Positions 32,674 through 41,573 of a DNA stretch of 64,000 nucleotides are shown here, in pieces (the stretch's first letter is position 1; every line of letters begins with the position of its first letter). The stretch spans positions 62,001 to 126,000 of the forward strand of contig QAPD01000004.1 of NCBI GenBank assembly GCA_003052455.1, written 5' to 3'. Source of the DNA: Sphaerisporangium cinnabarinum (GTDB lineage Bacteria; Actinomycetota; Actinomycetes; Actinomycetales; Cellulomonadaceae). Position numbers and translations under genes: made by a program. The notes beneath the pieces were generated by a model that was not told the origin of the DNA, did no database searches, and worked only from the letters and a program-made list of their open reading frames with translations.

Positions 32674-33599
32674 CGGGTCGATCCCCTCGCAAGGTGCTTG
32701 TCTCGGGACATGTCGCGCTCGCGCTACTGCCCTCCGCGAGTGTCACTCTGGCGCCCAGCGTGCCCGTACCGGACTACGCGAGCGTGCGGGGAGCTTCAAC
32801 AGGCAACAAGTTCATCGCGGAGGCTGAGTCCGCGACCCGCGGTGGCGGGACATACGAGACTGTTGGCGGGGGCGGAGGTGTCGCGACGGAGCGGTATTAC
32901 CGGTCTTCGCAGACAACCTGCGCCGTGTTCAATGGCCTCGACGACCCGACGTCCGACCTCTCGGGCCGCTGCGCCGAGTGGGAACGGCTCGTCACCGAAG
33001 GGCTCGAGTGCGACGCGAACTCCTACTATCTGGGCGCGTTGTACCGCCAGACCCGTGAGATCGGCGCAGACGGCACGCCTGGCGCATGGTCGGCAGCGGG
33101 CGCACCCGTGGCCGACCAGTCGTGCGTGACGCCTGCTGACCTAGCTGACGAAGCAGCGCGAGCGCTCGCCACCCTGACGCTCGCGCCGTCACCCGTCGTC
33201 GTGCAGCCGCCGGACGGTTGGACGGTCGTCAACGTGCCGACGATCACCTACACCGAGCCCGGCGAGCAGGTGCTCGACACGACGCTGCTGGGCATCCCGG
33301 TCCAGATCCGAGCGACGCCCCGGTCGTTCACCTGGGACTACGGCGACGGGAGCGGTCCGGTGACGACGACCGACCCGGGCGCCGCGTATCCGCACCACAC
33401 GGTCGCGCACACCTACGACCAGCCGGCGGACCGGGTGACGATCACGCTGACCACGACGTGGTCCGGACAGTTCCGGATCACCGGCACCCCGAGCTGGACC
33501 GACGTCACCGGCACGGCGACGACGACGAGCACCGCCGACCCGCTGCGGATCTACGAGGCCCGGTCGCGCCTGGTGTCCGACGACCTCCCTGGCTCCTGA
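32670..33599 (+). CDS. Secreted hypothetical protein with PKD-like domain
   Basis: A 309-residue protein translated with the preceding lipoprotein (ATGA overlap). The N-terminus has a basic stretch and a weak hydrophobic segment (VALALLPSASVTLAPSV), so export is likely. The central region contains four cysteines (TTCAVF, GRCAEW, LECDAN, QSCVTP). The C-terminal part, RSFTWDYGDGSGPVTTTDPG followed by HHTVAHTYDQPADRVTITL, is a PKD-like beta-sandwich domain. The first two thirds have lower GC than the last third, in line with a mosaic gene. Such DUF6318/PKD gene pairs recur in related genomes as accessory genes; function unknown. Confidence 0.75.
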   Translation: MTGRSPRKVLVSGHVALALLPSASVTLAPSVPVPDYASVRGASTGNKFIAEAESATRGGGTYETVGGGGGVATERYYRSSQTTCAVFNGLDDPTSDLSGRCAEWERLVTEGLECDANSYYLGALYRQTREIGADGTPGAWSAAGAPVADQSCVTPADLADEAARALATLTLAPSPVVVQPPDGWTVVNVPTITYTEPGEQVLDTTLLGIPVQIRATPRSFTWDYGDGSGPVTTTDPGAAYPHHTVAHTYDQPADRVTITLTTTWSGQFRITGTPSWTDVTGTATTTSTADPLRIYEARSRLVSDDLPGS

Positions 33600-33632
33600 C
33601 GGGACCGCCTGCGTGAGGCCGAGGAGACGGAC

Positions 33633-33671
33633 GACCGCGGCGCCGCCCATCGGCCGGGCGGCACCGCGGTC
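33633..33671. terminator. Bidirectional terminator
   Basis: Arms 33633-33648 and 33656-33671 pair at 15 of 16 positions around a 7-base loop, between the convergent PKD-protein and GH43 genes. Confidence 0.65.
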
Positions 33672-33688
33672 TACTGGTCAGGAGGCGG

Positions 33689-35875
33689 CTACGCGCAGGT
33701 GAGCGCGTCGTACGCGGCCGTCACCTCCGTCGTCGTGCCCGCGACGTCGGTGACCGCGACGAGCGCCTCGCCCGCCGCGAGCGCCCCGCCGCGCACCTTG
33801 AACGACTGGTACGCGCTCTTGCCCGGGTCCACCTGGGCGAACGCCCGCCCGCCGTGCGGGGTGGTGACGGCGAGGGCGACAGTCTCGTCGCCGTCGTTCG
33901 TCGCGCGGACGGCGAGGTACGGGGTGCCGCCGAGGCAGCGGGGCTGTGCCGTGACGGTGACCTGCGGGTCGACGGGCGGCGCCTCGGCCGGGAAGACGTC
34001 GAGCGCGTCGAGCTCGGTGTACCAGGTGAGCTTGGTCAGGGTGACGGTGTTCCACCCCTGCTGGAGCTCGACCTGGTGCGTGACGGACTGCCAGTTGCCC
34101 CACGTGGTGTGCGGGAAGGTGACGACGCCCGCGTCGGCGCCGTTGACCGTGACCGTGCTCGACGACGGCAGCGTGTACCCGCCGCGCTCCGAGCCGTTCG
34201 CGAACCGCACGCCGAGCGTGTACGACCCGGCCTCGTCGGCGTGCACCTGGAGGGCGACGGAGCTGTCGAGGAAGTCGAGCCCGCCGACCTTCTGCCCGCC
34301 CGACGCCCCGGCCGCGCTCCCGACGGAGCCGCGCGTGATGACGCCGTCCTCGAACTCGTACCGCGTCGCGTCGGACGGGATGACGGGCGGCGCCGACGGG
34401 CGCGGGTCGCGCGTCGCGGGGTAGACGTCGAACGCGTCGAGCTCGGTGAAGAACGTCGCGCGCGTCAGCGTGATCGTGTTGGTGCCGGCGACGAGGTCGA
34501 CGAGGTGCTCCGACGTCTGCCAGTTGCCCCACGTGGTGTGCGGGAAGACGACGGTCTCCGTCACGGTGCCGTTCACGGCCAGCGTCCCGGTGGACGGGAC
34601 GCGCGTCGAGCCGTCCTGCGAGCCGTTCGCGAACCGGATGCCGAGCAGCGCCGGCCCGGCCGCGTCGGCGTGCACCTCGACCGTCACGGAGGAGTCGGCG
34701 AAGTCCAGGCCGCCGACCTTCGCCCCGCCCGACGCCCCGCCGTCGGCCACGACGCGCGCGTTCGTCACGACGCCGTCCTCGGCCTGGTAGCGGTCGGACG
34801 CCTGCGCGACGGACGGGACGCCGTCGGCCGACCACTCGAGGTCCGCGACGTACATGGCGCGGTACGTGAACGCCGCGTTCCAGCCGTGGAAGACGATCGC
34901 GTCCGAGCCGTCCGGCGCGGTGACGACGTCCTGGCCGCCCGGGCCGCGCACGTCGCCCTGGAAGCGGTCGCTCGTCATGAGCTCCGTCGTCGCCTTGGTC
35001 CACGGGCCGTCGAGGCTCGGCGCCGTCGCGTACGACGTGCGGTAGGCACCGCCGTAGAAGTCGTTCGCGGAGTAGAAGAGGTAGTAGGTGCCGTCGCGCT
35101 CGACGACCGTCGGCGCCTCGACGACGCGGCCCTCGTACGCCGTGTCGACGCGGATCAGCTCGGTGGCCGGCCCGGTGAGGGTGGTGCCGTCGGGCGACAG
35201 CGGCTGGGCGAAGATGATCGCCGTCTTGCCGGTGCAGCAGTTCCCATCAGCCTTCCACAGCAGGTAGAGCTGGTCGCCGTCGACGAACGTCCCGGCGTCG
35301 ATCGCGCCCCCGAGGTCCTCGGTGCCGTCCTCGCCGTTGGGGCAGACGAACGGGTCGTCGCCGACGGGCTCGAACGGCCCCTCGGGCGAGTCGGAGAGCG
35401 AGAGGCCGATGCACTGGCGCGGCGACGTCGCGTCACGCGCCGTGTAGTAGAGGGCGTACCCGCCCTCGACCGCGGCGACCTCGGGCGCCCACACGCAGCG
35501 GTCGGTCGCGCCGCCCGGCGAGAAGGTGCACGCCTCGCTGACCCAGGCGCCCAGGTCGGGCGCGACGTCGTTCGGGGCGCTCCACGTGACCAGGTCCGTC
35601 GAGGTGCGGTGCTGCACGTTCCGGCCCTGGTCGTTCGTCGCGTAGGCGTGGTAGACGCCGTCGACGAGGAGGATGTCCGGGTCGGGGAAGTTGGCGTCGA
35701 CGACCGGGGAGATCGTCGGGGCGACGGCGGCCGCGTCTGCGGTGGTGACGGCGGCGGTCGCTGCCGACGGGGCGGCGGTCGCGGCGGCGGCGCCCGAGAC
35801 CACCAGCCCGAGCGCGACCAGCGCACCCGTGACAGCGGTGGCACGCGTGCGCGCCCGGGACAGGGAGAGCTTCAT
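33689..35875 (-). CDS. Secreted GH43 family glycosidase with two CBMs and C-terminal module
   Basis: A 728-residue exported enzyme. Signal peptide about residues 1-35. The five-bladed propeller of glycoside hydrolase family 43 spans about 55-345: FPDPDILL with the base aspartate, DLGGAIDAGTF with the pKa-modulating aspartate, and VVEAPTVVERDG with the acid glutamate. Two tandem carbohydrate-binding modules of the CBM6/35 type follow (RYQAEDGVVTNARVV and RYEFEDGVITRGSVG mark their starts), each with FPHTTWGNWQ. The last about 84 residues, from PRCLGGTPY, are the module shared with the M28 peptidase and the phosphatase. Expected substrates are arabinan, arabinoxylan or galactan side chains (inference). 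The ATG follows GAGGAGA. Confidence 0.92.
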   Translation of the reverse strand: MKLSLSRARTRATAVTGALVALGLVVSGAAAATAAPSAATAAVTTADAAAVAPTISPVVDANFPDPDILLVDGVYHAYATNDQGRNVQHRTSTDLVTWSAPNDVAPDLGAWVSEACTFSPGGATDRCVWAPEVAAVEGGYALYYTARDATSPRQCIGLSLSDSPEGPFEPVGDDPFVCPNGEDGTEDLGGAIDAGTFVDGDQLYLLWKADGNCCTGKTAIIFAQPLSPDGTTLTGPATELIRVDTAYEGRVVEAPTVVERDGTYYLFYSANDFYGGAYRTSYATAPSLDGPWTKATTELMTSDRFQGDVRGPGGQDVVTAPDGSDAIVFHGWNAAFTYRAMYVADLEWSADGVPSVAQASDRYQAEDGVVTNARVVADGGASGGAKVGGLDFADSSVTVEVHADAAGPALLGIRFANGSQDGSTRVPSTGTLAVNGTVTETVVFPHTTWGNWQTSEHLVDLVAGTNTITLTRATFFTELDAFDVYPATRDPRPSAPPVIPSDATRYEFEDGVITRGSVGSAAGASGGQKVGGLDFLDSSVALQVHADEAGSYTLGVRFANGSERGGYTLPSSSTVTVNGADAGVVTFPHTTWGNWQSVTHQVELQQGWNTVTLTKLTWYTELDALDVFPAEAPPVDPQVTVTAQPRCLGGTPYLAVRATNDGDETVALAVTTPHGGRAFAQVDPGKSAYQSFKVRGGALAAGEALVAVTDVAGTTTEVTAAYDALTCA

Positions 35876-35959
35876 GGGGTGTCTCCTCGACGGTGAGGGG
35901 GCAAGAACCCGGGACGGCGTCGACCTCGGGGCTTCGAGTCTCCCGGGCGGCTTCACACA

Positions 35960-35988
35960 AGTCAACAACTTCTCGCAAGAGTCAACAA
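35960..35988. promoter_or_regulatory. Direct repeats upstream of the GH43 gene
   Basis: AGTCAACAA occurs at 35960-35968 and 35980-35988, exactly 20 bases apart, in an A/T-rich stretch 85 bases before the GH43 start. On the coding strand each reads TTGTTGACT and contains a -35-like TTGACT. They may be binding sites for a regulator that responds to sugars, or tandem promoter elements. Confidence 0.45.
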
Positions 35989-36024
35989 AGTCCTCGCGGG
36001 TCGGTAGCGCTCAGGAGGCGGTGC

Positions 36025-36606
36025 TCACGTCCGACGGCGGTCCGGCAGCCCCGCAGCGACACGCAGCTCCGCGTACGCCGCGCCGAGCGTGGCGACCGTG
36101 TCGTGAGCGTTGAGGCCGCTCGGGTTCGGGAGCAGCCACACCCGCGCCGGACCGAGGCGCCGCTCCTGCGGCCCCGCCGCGGCACCGCTGTCCGCGAACG
36201 CCGTGCGGTACGCGCCGAGGCCGAGCACCGCGACCCACCGCGGCCGGTACGTCTCCGCCGTCTCCCCGAGACGGCGCCCGCCCGCCACGATCTCGTCCGG
36301 CGTCAGCTCGTCCGCCCGCGCGGTCGCCCGCCGCACGACGTTCGTCATGCCGAGCCCGGCGTCGAGGAACGCCTCTCGCTCCCACGGCCTCAGCACGCGC
36401 TCGGTGAAGCCCGCCTCGTGCATCGCCTTCCAGTAGCGCGTGCCCGGGTTGGCGAAGGGCAGCCCGACCGCCGCCGAGTACAGCCCGGGGTTGATCCCGC
36501 AGAACAGCACGTCGAGGTCCGGCCGCAGCCAGTCCTCGATCTCGCGGCCGCGCGCGGCGGCGAGGTCGTCGGCGGTCGGGCGCGCGTACGGCGGGTCGGT
36601 CGGCAC
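36025..36606 (-). CDS. mug: Mismatch-specific G:T/U DNA glycosylase
   Basis: A 193-residue protein of the Mug/TDG uracil-DNA glycosylase family, which excises uracil or thymine opposite guanine. The active-site motif FCGINPGLYSAA near residue 36 and the second motif LLPNPSGLNAH near 167 are both present, with the asparagines of the Mug type. YRPRWVAVLGLGAYRTAF lies between. The protein is of normal length. The GTG at 36606 follows a GAGG; reading through upstream would overlap the aldolase gene. It is followed by the GH43 regulatory region. Confidence 0.92.
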   Translation of the reverse strand: MPTDPPYARPTADDLAAARGREIEDWLRPDLDVLFCGINPGLYSAAVGLPFANPGTRYWKAMHEAGFTERVLRPWEREAFLDAGLGMTNVVRRATARADELTPDEIVAGGRRLGETAETYRPRWVAVLGLGAYRTAFADSGAAAGPQERRLGPARVWLLPNPSGLNAHDTVATLGAAYAELRVAAGLPDRRRT

Positions 36607-36626
36607 CGGACCATCCTCGCCCGACG

Positions 36627-37280
36627 TCAGCCCCAGGGCTGCCCGTACGCCTCGACGAGCTCGCGCACCTCGTCGTCGGTGAGGTGCCGCGTGTCGATCC
36701 GGTCCCCCAGCAGCAGCCGGACGCGCGCCGCCTCCTCGATCTCGACCGCGCGGTCGACAGCCTCCGCGACCGTGCGCCCGGCCGCGATCGACCCGTGGTT
36801 CTGGAGCAGGGCACCGTGGAAGCGCAGCGCGCTCCCCCGCACGCGCTCGGCCTGCGCCGGGTCGCCCGGCGCGGCGTACCGCACGAGCGGCACGTTGCCC
36901 ACGCGCATGACGACGTACGGCGTGACCGGCGCGAACGCCGTGTGCTCGCGCCACGGAGCGAGGCACGACGCCGCGACGGCGCTCGGCGAGTGGAGGTGCA
37001 CGACGCAGCGGTACTCCGGGTCGCGCGCGTACATCGCGAGGTGCAGCGGCCACTCCTTGGTGGGCCGCGGCGTCGGGCCGTCGTCCTCGGTGACGGGGGT
37101 GCCGTCGAGCGTCGTGCGGGCCATCTGCTCGGCGGTGAGGGTCGCGAGGGACGTGCCGCTCGCGCTCATGCGTACCTCGTCGCCGACGCGCACGGACACG
37201 TTGCCCGACGTCCCGGGCGACATCCCGCTCGCGGCGAGACCGCGCCCGGCGGCGAGCAGCTCCTCGACCAGGTCGCTCAT
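36627..37280 (-). CDS. otnC: 3-oxo-tetronate 4-phosphate decarboxylase (class II aldolase family)
   Basis: A 217-residue class II aldolase/adducin-fold protein. The zinc-binding HLHSP is near residue 95 and a further histidine in ALLQNHGSIAAGR; GTSGNVSVRVGDEVRMSASG binds phosphate. Adjacent OtnK makes the assignment likely: OtnC decarboxylates 3-oxo-tetronate 4-phosphate to dihydroxyacetone phosphate. The ATG overlaps the otnK stop (ATGA). General aldolase or L-ribulose/fuculose phosphate activity is the alternative if considered alone. Confidence 0.88.
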   Translation of the reverse strand: MSDLVEELLAAGRGLAASGMSPGTSGNVSVRVGDEVRMSASGTSLATLTAEQMARTTLDGTPVTEDDGPTPRPTKEWPLHLAMYARDPEYRCVVHLHSPSAVAASCLAPWREHTAFAPVTPYVVMRVGNVPLVRYAAPGDPAQAERVRGSALRFHGALLQNHGSIAAGRTVAEAVDRAVEIEEAARVRLLLGDRIDTRHLTDDEVRELVEAYGQPWG

Positions 37281-38527
37281 GCGAGCTCCTCCCACGCGGT
37301 GACGAACAGGTCCTCGGTGCCGAAGTTGCCCGACTTGAGGACGAGGTTGACGTCGTCAGCCCCGCGGCGGCGACCGCGCAGCCACGACACGCCCGGGCTC
37401 AGGAGCTGCCCGACCTCGAGCACGTGCACGCCGAGCCCCTGGACGACGCTGCCCGACGTCTCGCCGCCCGCCACGACGAGCTGCGTCGCGCCCGCCTCCG
37501 CGAGGCGTGGCGCGAGCGCGGAGAACAGCCGCTCGACCACGGCCGACGCGTCGGCGGTCACCGCACGCCCGCGCGCGACGTCGTCCGGCTCGCCCACGGA
37601 GTACACGAGCACCGGTCGGTCGGGCTGCTCGGCCCAGCGCTCGAGCGCCCACGCGAGGAGTCGCTCGACCTCCGCGTCCGGGTCCGCGAACGCCGCCGCG
37701 ACGTCGACCTTCTGGTGGGGCAGGTGCGGCAGGGCCGCCCGGACCTGCGCCTGGGTGGCGCGCGACGCGCTGCCCGCGAGCACCGCGCGTCGGCCCGGGA
37801 CAGCGGTGATGTCGCCGAGCGTCGCGCCCGTCGGGTCGAGGCCGAGGGCCAGCCCGGAGCCGCCCGTGACGAGCGGGGCGTCGGACGTCGCGCGGGCGAC
37901 GACCGCGAGGTCGTCGTTGTCGATGCTGTCGACGACGACGTACCGCGCGCCACCCGCCTCGGCCGCGACGATCGCGCCCCGCAGCGCCTGCTCGCCGGCC
38001 CGCACGACGCCGACCGGCACCTCGGCGACCGGGTGCGCGGTCTGCGCCGCGAGGAGGTTCGCGACACGCGAGTCCCACATCGGGTTGAGCGGGTGGTCCT
38101 TCATGGGGCTGCGGTCGAGCGGGTCGTCCCCCACGAACAGGTGGCCGCGGAAGACGGTGCGGCCCGCGTCGGGGAAGCCCGGGACGACGACGGCGCTGCG
38201 CGCGCCGGTCTCCTCCAGCAGCGCGTCCGCGACGGGCCCGATGTTGCCCTCGGGCGTGGAGTCGAACGTCGAGCAGTACTTGTCGTAGACCTGCGTGACG
38301 CCGAGCGTGGCGAGCGCACGGTAGGCCGCGCGCGCCTGCTCCACGGCCTCGGGGGCGGGCACGGAGCGGATCTTCAGCGCGACCACGACGGCGTCGTGGC
38401 CGGCGAGGTCCGCGAGGTCGTCCGGGCCCGGGACACCCAGCACGACGGCGGTCCGCAGACCGCGGGCCCTCCAGTTGCCGGCGAGGTCGGTGGCCCCGGT
38501 GAAGTCGTCGGCGATCGCGCCGCGCAT
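37277..38527 (-). CDS. otnK: 3-oxo-tetronate kinase (four-carbon acid sugar kinase family)
   Basis: A 416-residue cytoplasmic kinase of the DUF1537/four-carbon acid sugar kinase family. The substrate domain begins GAIADDFTGATDLAGNWRARG; DKYCSTFDSTPEGNIG carries the conserved CSTFDST motif, and ATP-binding elements include VTGGSGLALGL, VLAGSASRATQAQV and VAGGETSGSVVQGLG. This set is diagnostic for OtnK. It phosphorylates 3-oxo-tetronate for OtnC. The ATG follows GAGGAGA. The tandem repeat region upstream separates it from dctP by 98 bases. Confidence 0.93.
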   Translation of the reverse strand: MRGAIADDFTGATDLAGNWRARGLRTAVVLGVPGPDDLADLAGHDAVVVALKIRSVPAPEAVEQARAAYRALATLGVTQVYDKYCSTFDSTPEGNIGPVADALLEETGARSAVVVPGFPDAGRTVFRGHLFVGDDPLDRSPMKDHPLNPMWDSRVANLLAAQTAHPVAEVPVGVVRAGEQALRGAIVAAEAGGARYVVVDSIDNDDLAVVARATSDAPLVTGGSGLALGLDPTGATLGDITAVPGRRAVLAGSASRATQAQVRAALPHLPHQKVDVAAAFADPDAEVERLLAWALERWAEQPDRPVLVYSVGEPDDVARGRAVTADASAVVERLFSALAPRLAEAGATQLVVAGGETSGSVVQGLGVHVLEVGQLLSPGVSWLRGRRRGADDVNLVLKSGNFGTEDLFVTAWEELA

Positions 38528-38540
38528 CGGTGTCTCCTCT

Positions 38541-38575
38541 GGTCGGTCGGGTCGTCGGTCGGGTCGTCGGTCGTC
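38541..38575. repeat. Short tandem repeat between dctP and otnK
   Basis: About 2.5 copies of a 12-base unit of the form GGTCGGGTCGTC lie just upstream of the otnK ribosome binding site. It could vary in copy number. No promoter is evident. Confidence 0.5.
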
Positions 38576-38625
38576 GCGGGCGGCGCGGTCGACGCGCCGG
38601 CGCGGCTCGGGGCCGCGGTACGGCG

Positions 38626-39633
38626 TCACGCGTCGCCCGAGCGGATGCGCTCGGCCCACTCCACGACCTGGGGGTCGACGTGGTCGAGCACCTCGGACGA
38701 GGCCTCGGCCCACTCGGCGCGGTCGATCTCGTGCAGCTCGACGCCGCGCTCGACCAGGAAGTCGACGTTCTCCTGCCGCTCGGCGATCGACGTCTCGCGG
38801 TACCAGGAGGAGACGTCGTCGATCTCGGCGTCGACGATCGCGCGGAGGTCGTCGGGCCAGCCCTCGTAGGCATCGGCCCAGACCTGGAAGTGGAAGTTGC
38901 CGAACACGTGCTCGGTGAGCGTGACGTGCGGCGCGACCTCGTAGAACGAGTTGAAGCGCACGACGTCGATCGGGTTCTCCTGGCCCTCGACCGCGCCCTG
39001 CTCGATCGCGGGGAACACCTCGCTGAGCGCGAGCGGCATGGGGCTCGCGCCGAGCGCGTGCCACGTGTCGAGGTAGGTCTGCTGGGTCGGGACGCGCAGC
39101 TTGAGGCCGCGCGCGTCGGCGAGCTCGGTGACGGGACGCTGCGTGTTGAGCACGCGGCCGCCGCGGTACATCTGGCCGAGCAGCAGGAACCCGGAGTCCT
39201 CCCGGATGGCCTCGATGATCTCGTCGCCGAGCGGGCCGTCCCAGACCTCGAGGAACTGGTCCTCGTCCTCGTAGAGGAACGGCACGCCCTCGATCGCGGC
39301 GAGGTCGGTGTAGCGCTCGAGCGAGCCGACCGACTCGACGACGATGTCCACGGCCCCGAACTCCAGGCCCTCCTGCATGTCCTCCCAGCTCCCGAGCTGG
39401 GAGGCGGGGTAGACCTCGATCGTCACGCGGCCGTCGGACGCGTCGGCGACCTGCTCGGACAGCCGGTTGGCGGCGCGGTCCTGCAGGCTCCCGGCGCCGT
39501 ACGAGTGGCCGAGGCGGAGCAGGAGGTCGGGCTCGGGGTCCGTCGTGGTGGCCGTGCAGCCGCCGAGGGCGAGCGCGCTCGCGACGACCAGGGCGGCGAC
39601 GCGACGGTGCGGCGCGGTGGTTCTCTTCCCCAC
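38626..39633 (-). CDS. dctP: TRAP transporter solute-binding protein
   Basis: A 335-residue extracellular DctP-type binding protein. A signal peptide ends in a lipobox LALGGCTA, so it is tethered as a lipoprotein, as is usual in gram-positive bacteria. Family features are LRLGHSYGAGSLQDRAANRL, VTIEVYPASQLGSWEDMQEGL, and a substrate-binding arginine segment LKLRVPTQQTYLDTWHALGA, ending in EGQENPIDVV. TRAP binding proteins with this layout next to OtnK/OtnC bind four-carbon sugar acids. The GTG start follows AAGGAG. Order of the operon: dehydrogenase, dctQ, dctM, dctP, otnK, otnC. Confidence 0.92.
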   Translation of the reverse strand: MGKRTTAPHRRVAALVVASALALGGCTATTTDPEPDLLLRLGHSYGAGSLQDRAANRLSEQVADASDGRVTIEVYPASQLGSWEDMQEGLEFGAVDIVVESVGSLERYTDLAAIEGVPFLYEDEDQFLEVWDGPLGDEIIEAIREDSGFLLLGQMYRGGRVLNTQRPVTELADARGLKLRVPTQQTYLDTWHALGASPMPLALSEVFPAIEQGAVEGQENPIDVVRFNSFYEVAPHVTLTEHVFGNFHFQVWADAYEGWPDDLRAIVDAEIDDVSSWYRETSIAERQENVDFLVERGVELHEIDRAEWAEASSEVLDHVDPQVVEWAERIRSGDA

Positions 39634-39728
39634 GGGAAGCTCCTTCGTGTGCGGGGCGGGCGAGGGCGCGGGACGCCCTCGCCCGCCGGGGTGCTGGTGC
39701 CGGTGGCGGGTGTCGACCGTCGCGCCGG

Positions 39729-40985
39729 CTAGTACATGCCGGTGAGGACGGGGACGTACGTGACGAGGAACAGCAGGGCGATCGAGACCCCGAGCCACGG
39801 GAGCATGTCGCGCAGCGCCCGTTCCGCCGAGATCCCGGCGATCCGGCTCGTGATGAGCAGGTTGATGCCGACGGGCGGCGTGATGAGCCCGATCGCGAGG
39901 TTGATCACGACGATGAGCCCGAAGTGGACCGGGTCGACGCCCGCGGCGGTGACGATCGGCAGGAGGATCGGCGTGAAGATGATGATCGCCGCGTTGCCCT
40001 CGACGACCGTGCCGATGAGCAGCAGGATCACGTTCGCGACGAAGAGGATGAGCAGCACGTTGTCCGTGAGCCCGAGCACGGCGTCGGCGACGATCTGCGG
40101 CGTGCCGCCGGTCACGAGCGCCCACGAGTAGGCCTGCGCCATCGCGATGATGAGCATGATCGCGGCGACGAGCATGGTCGTCTCGCGCATCGCCCTGACG
40201 ACGCGCTGCCAGGACAGCTCGCGGTAGACGACGACGCCGAGGATCACCGCGATGAGGACCGCGACCGCGCCGCCCTCCGTCGCGGTGAAGACGCCGAGCC
40301 GGATGCCGCCCAGCACGACGACCGGGATGAGCAGGGCCGGGAGCGCCTTGGCGGCGGTGCGCACGAGCTCGCGCGCGCCCACGCCCCGCTCGGCCGGGTA
40401 GCCCTTCTTGCGGGCGACGAGCCAGCCCGTGACCAGGTAGACGAGGCCGAACCCGAGGCCGATGTAGAGCCCGTGGAAGAACAGCGCGCTGATCGAGACC
40501 TCGGCGGCGACGCCGTAGATGATCATCGTGATGCTCGGCGGGAGCACGAGCGCGACGATCGACGCCGTCGCGGTGACCGACGCCGCGTCGCCGGGCGCGT
40601 AGCCGCGGCGCAGCATCTGGGGGATGAGGAGGCGGCCGACCGACGACGCGTCCGCGACCGCCGAGCCGGACATGCCGCCGAACGTGATGTTCGTGAGCAC
40701 GTTGACGGCCGAGAGCCCGCCGCGGATCCGGCCGACGATCGCGTAGGCGAAGTCGATGAGGCGCTGGGTCACGCCGCCCGCGTTCATGAGCGAGCCGGCG
40801 AGCACGAAGAGCGGGATCGCGAGGAGCGGGAAGGAGCGCATCCCGGCGACGAACCGCTGGGCGCCGACCTCGGGCGGCACGCCCTCGGCGGCGAGGCTCG
40901 CGAACGACGCGAGGCCGACGGCGACGCCCACCGGGGCGCCGATGACGAGGATGAGGAGGAGGAGCCCTCCGAGGATGAGGGGCAT
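39729..40985 (-). CDS. dctM: TRAP transporter large permease
   Basis: A 418-residue very hydrophobic protein with about 12 helices of the DctM family. VGVAVGLASFASL, GGMSGSAVADASSVG, VLPPSITMIIYGVAAEVSI and NLAIGLITPPVGINLLI are the typical conserved loops in both halves. It moves the substrate with sodium. The gap to dctP is 95 bases, which leaves room for a weak hairpin. Only three bases separate it from dctQ, so the two are co-translated. Confidence 0.94.
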   Translation of the reverse strand: MPLILGGLLLLILVIGAPVGVAVGLASFASLAAEGVPPEVGAQRFVAGMRSFPLLAIPLFVLAGSLMNAGGVTQRLIDFAYAIVGRIRGGLSAVNVLTNITFGGMSGSAVADASSVGRLLIPQMLRRGYAPGDAASVTATASIVALVLPPSITMIIYGVAAEVSISALFFHGLYIGLGFGLVYLVTGWLVARKKGYPAERGVGARELVRTAAKALPALLIPVVVLGGIRLGVFTATEGGAVAVLIAVILGVVVYRELSWQRVVRAMRETTMLVAAIMLIIAMAQAYSWALVTGGTPQIVADAVLGLTDNVLLILFVANVILLLIGTVVEGNAAIIIFTPILLPIVTAAGVDPVHFGLIVVINLAIGLITPPVGINLLITSRIAGISAERALRDMLPWLGVSIALLFLVTYVPVLTGMY

Positions 40986-40988
40986 GGG

Positions 40989-41573
40989 TCAGACGTCCTT
41001 GTCCTGGGAGGTGGGCGCGACGAGCTGCTCCGCCTCGGCGATGTTCGCCTCCACGGCGTCGTCGGGGGTGTCGAAGTCGCCGCGCAGCGCCTCGACGAGC
41101 TTCTCGACCGCGTAGACGCAGGAGAAGCCCATGCCGATCGGCACGACGACGTACATGGCGAGCAGCGTGATGTCCGTGCCCGTCGCGATGGTCAGGCCGG
41201 TCATGAGCTGGCGCGCGCCCGTCGGGAGCATCATCGCGGCGTAGACGGCGACGAGGCCGAACAGGCCCGCGGAGAGCGCGTAGCCGAGCGCGACGAACGC
41301 GCGGCGAACCTTCCCGCGCAGGCGGTCGAGGAGCAGCGTCACCGCGATGTGCTCGCTGCGGCGCACCGCGACGGGGATCGCCGTCATGACGCACCAGACG
41401 AACGCGAGCGTCGCGAACTCCTCCGACCACACGGTCGGGCTGTTGAGCACGTACCGCATGAAGACCTGGAGCACGAGGACGGCGCTCACGAGCGTGATCG
41501 CGACGCCCGAGACCACGAACAGCGCGCGCTCGGCGCCGGACAGGACGCCGCGGACGGCGCGGGCCGCGCTCAC
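40989..41573 (-). CDS. dctQ: TRAP transporter small permease
   Basis: A 194-residue four-helix DctQ-type protein that partners DctM. The segments VLQVFMRYVLNSPTVWSEE and LAFVWCVMTAIPVAVRRSEHI are characteristic of the family. An acidic C-terminal tail (DFDTPDDAVEANIAEAEQL) extends beyond the last helix. The GTG start overlaps the dehydrogenase stop (GTGA), so it is coupled to the first gene of the operon. Confidence 0.92.
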   Translation of the reverse strand: MSAARAVRGVLSGAERALFVVSGVAITLVSAVLVLQVFMRYVLNSPTVWSEEFATLAFVWCVMTAIPVAVRRSEHIAVTLLLDRLRGKVRRAFVALGYALSAGLFGLVAVYAAMMLPTGARQLMTGLTIATGTDITLLAMYVVVPIGMGFSCVYAVEKLVEALRGDFDTPDDAVEANIAEAEQLVAPTSQDKDV

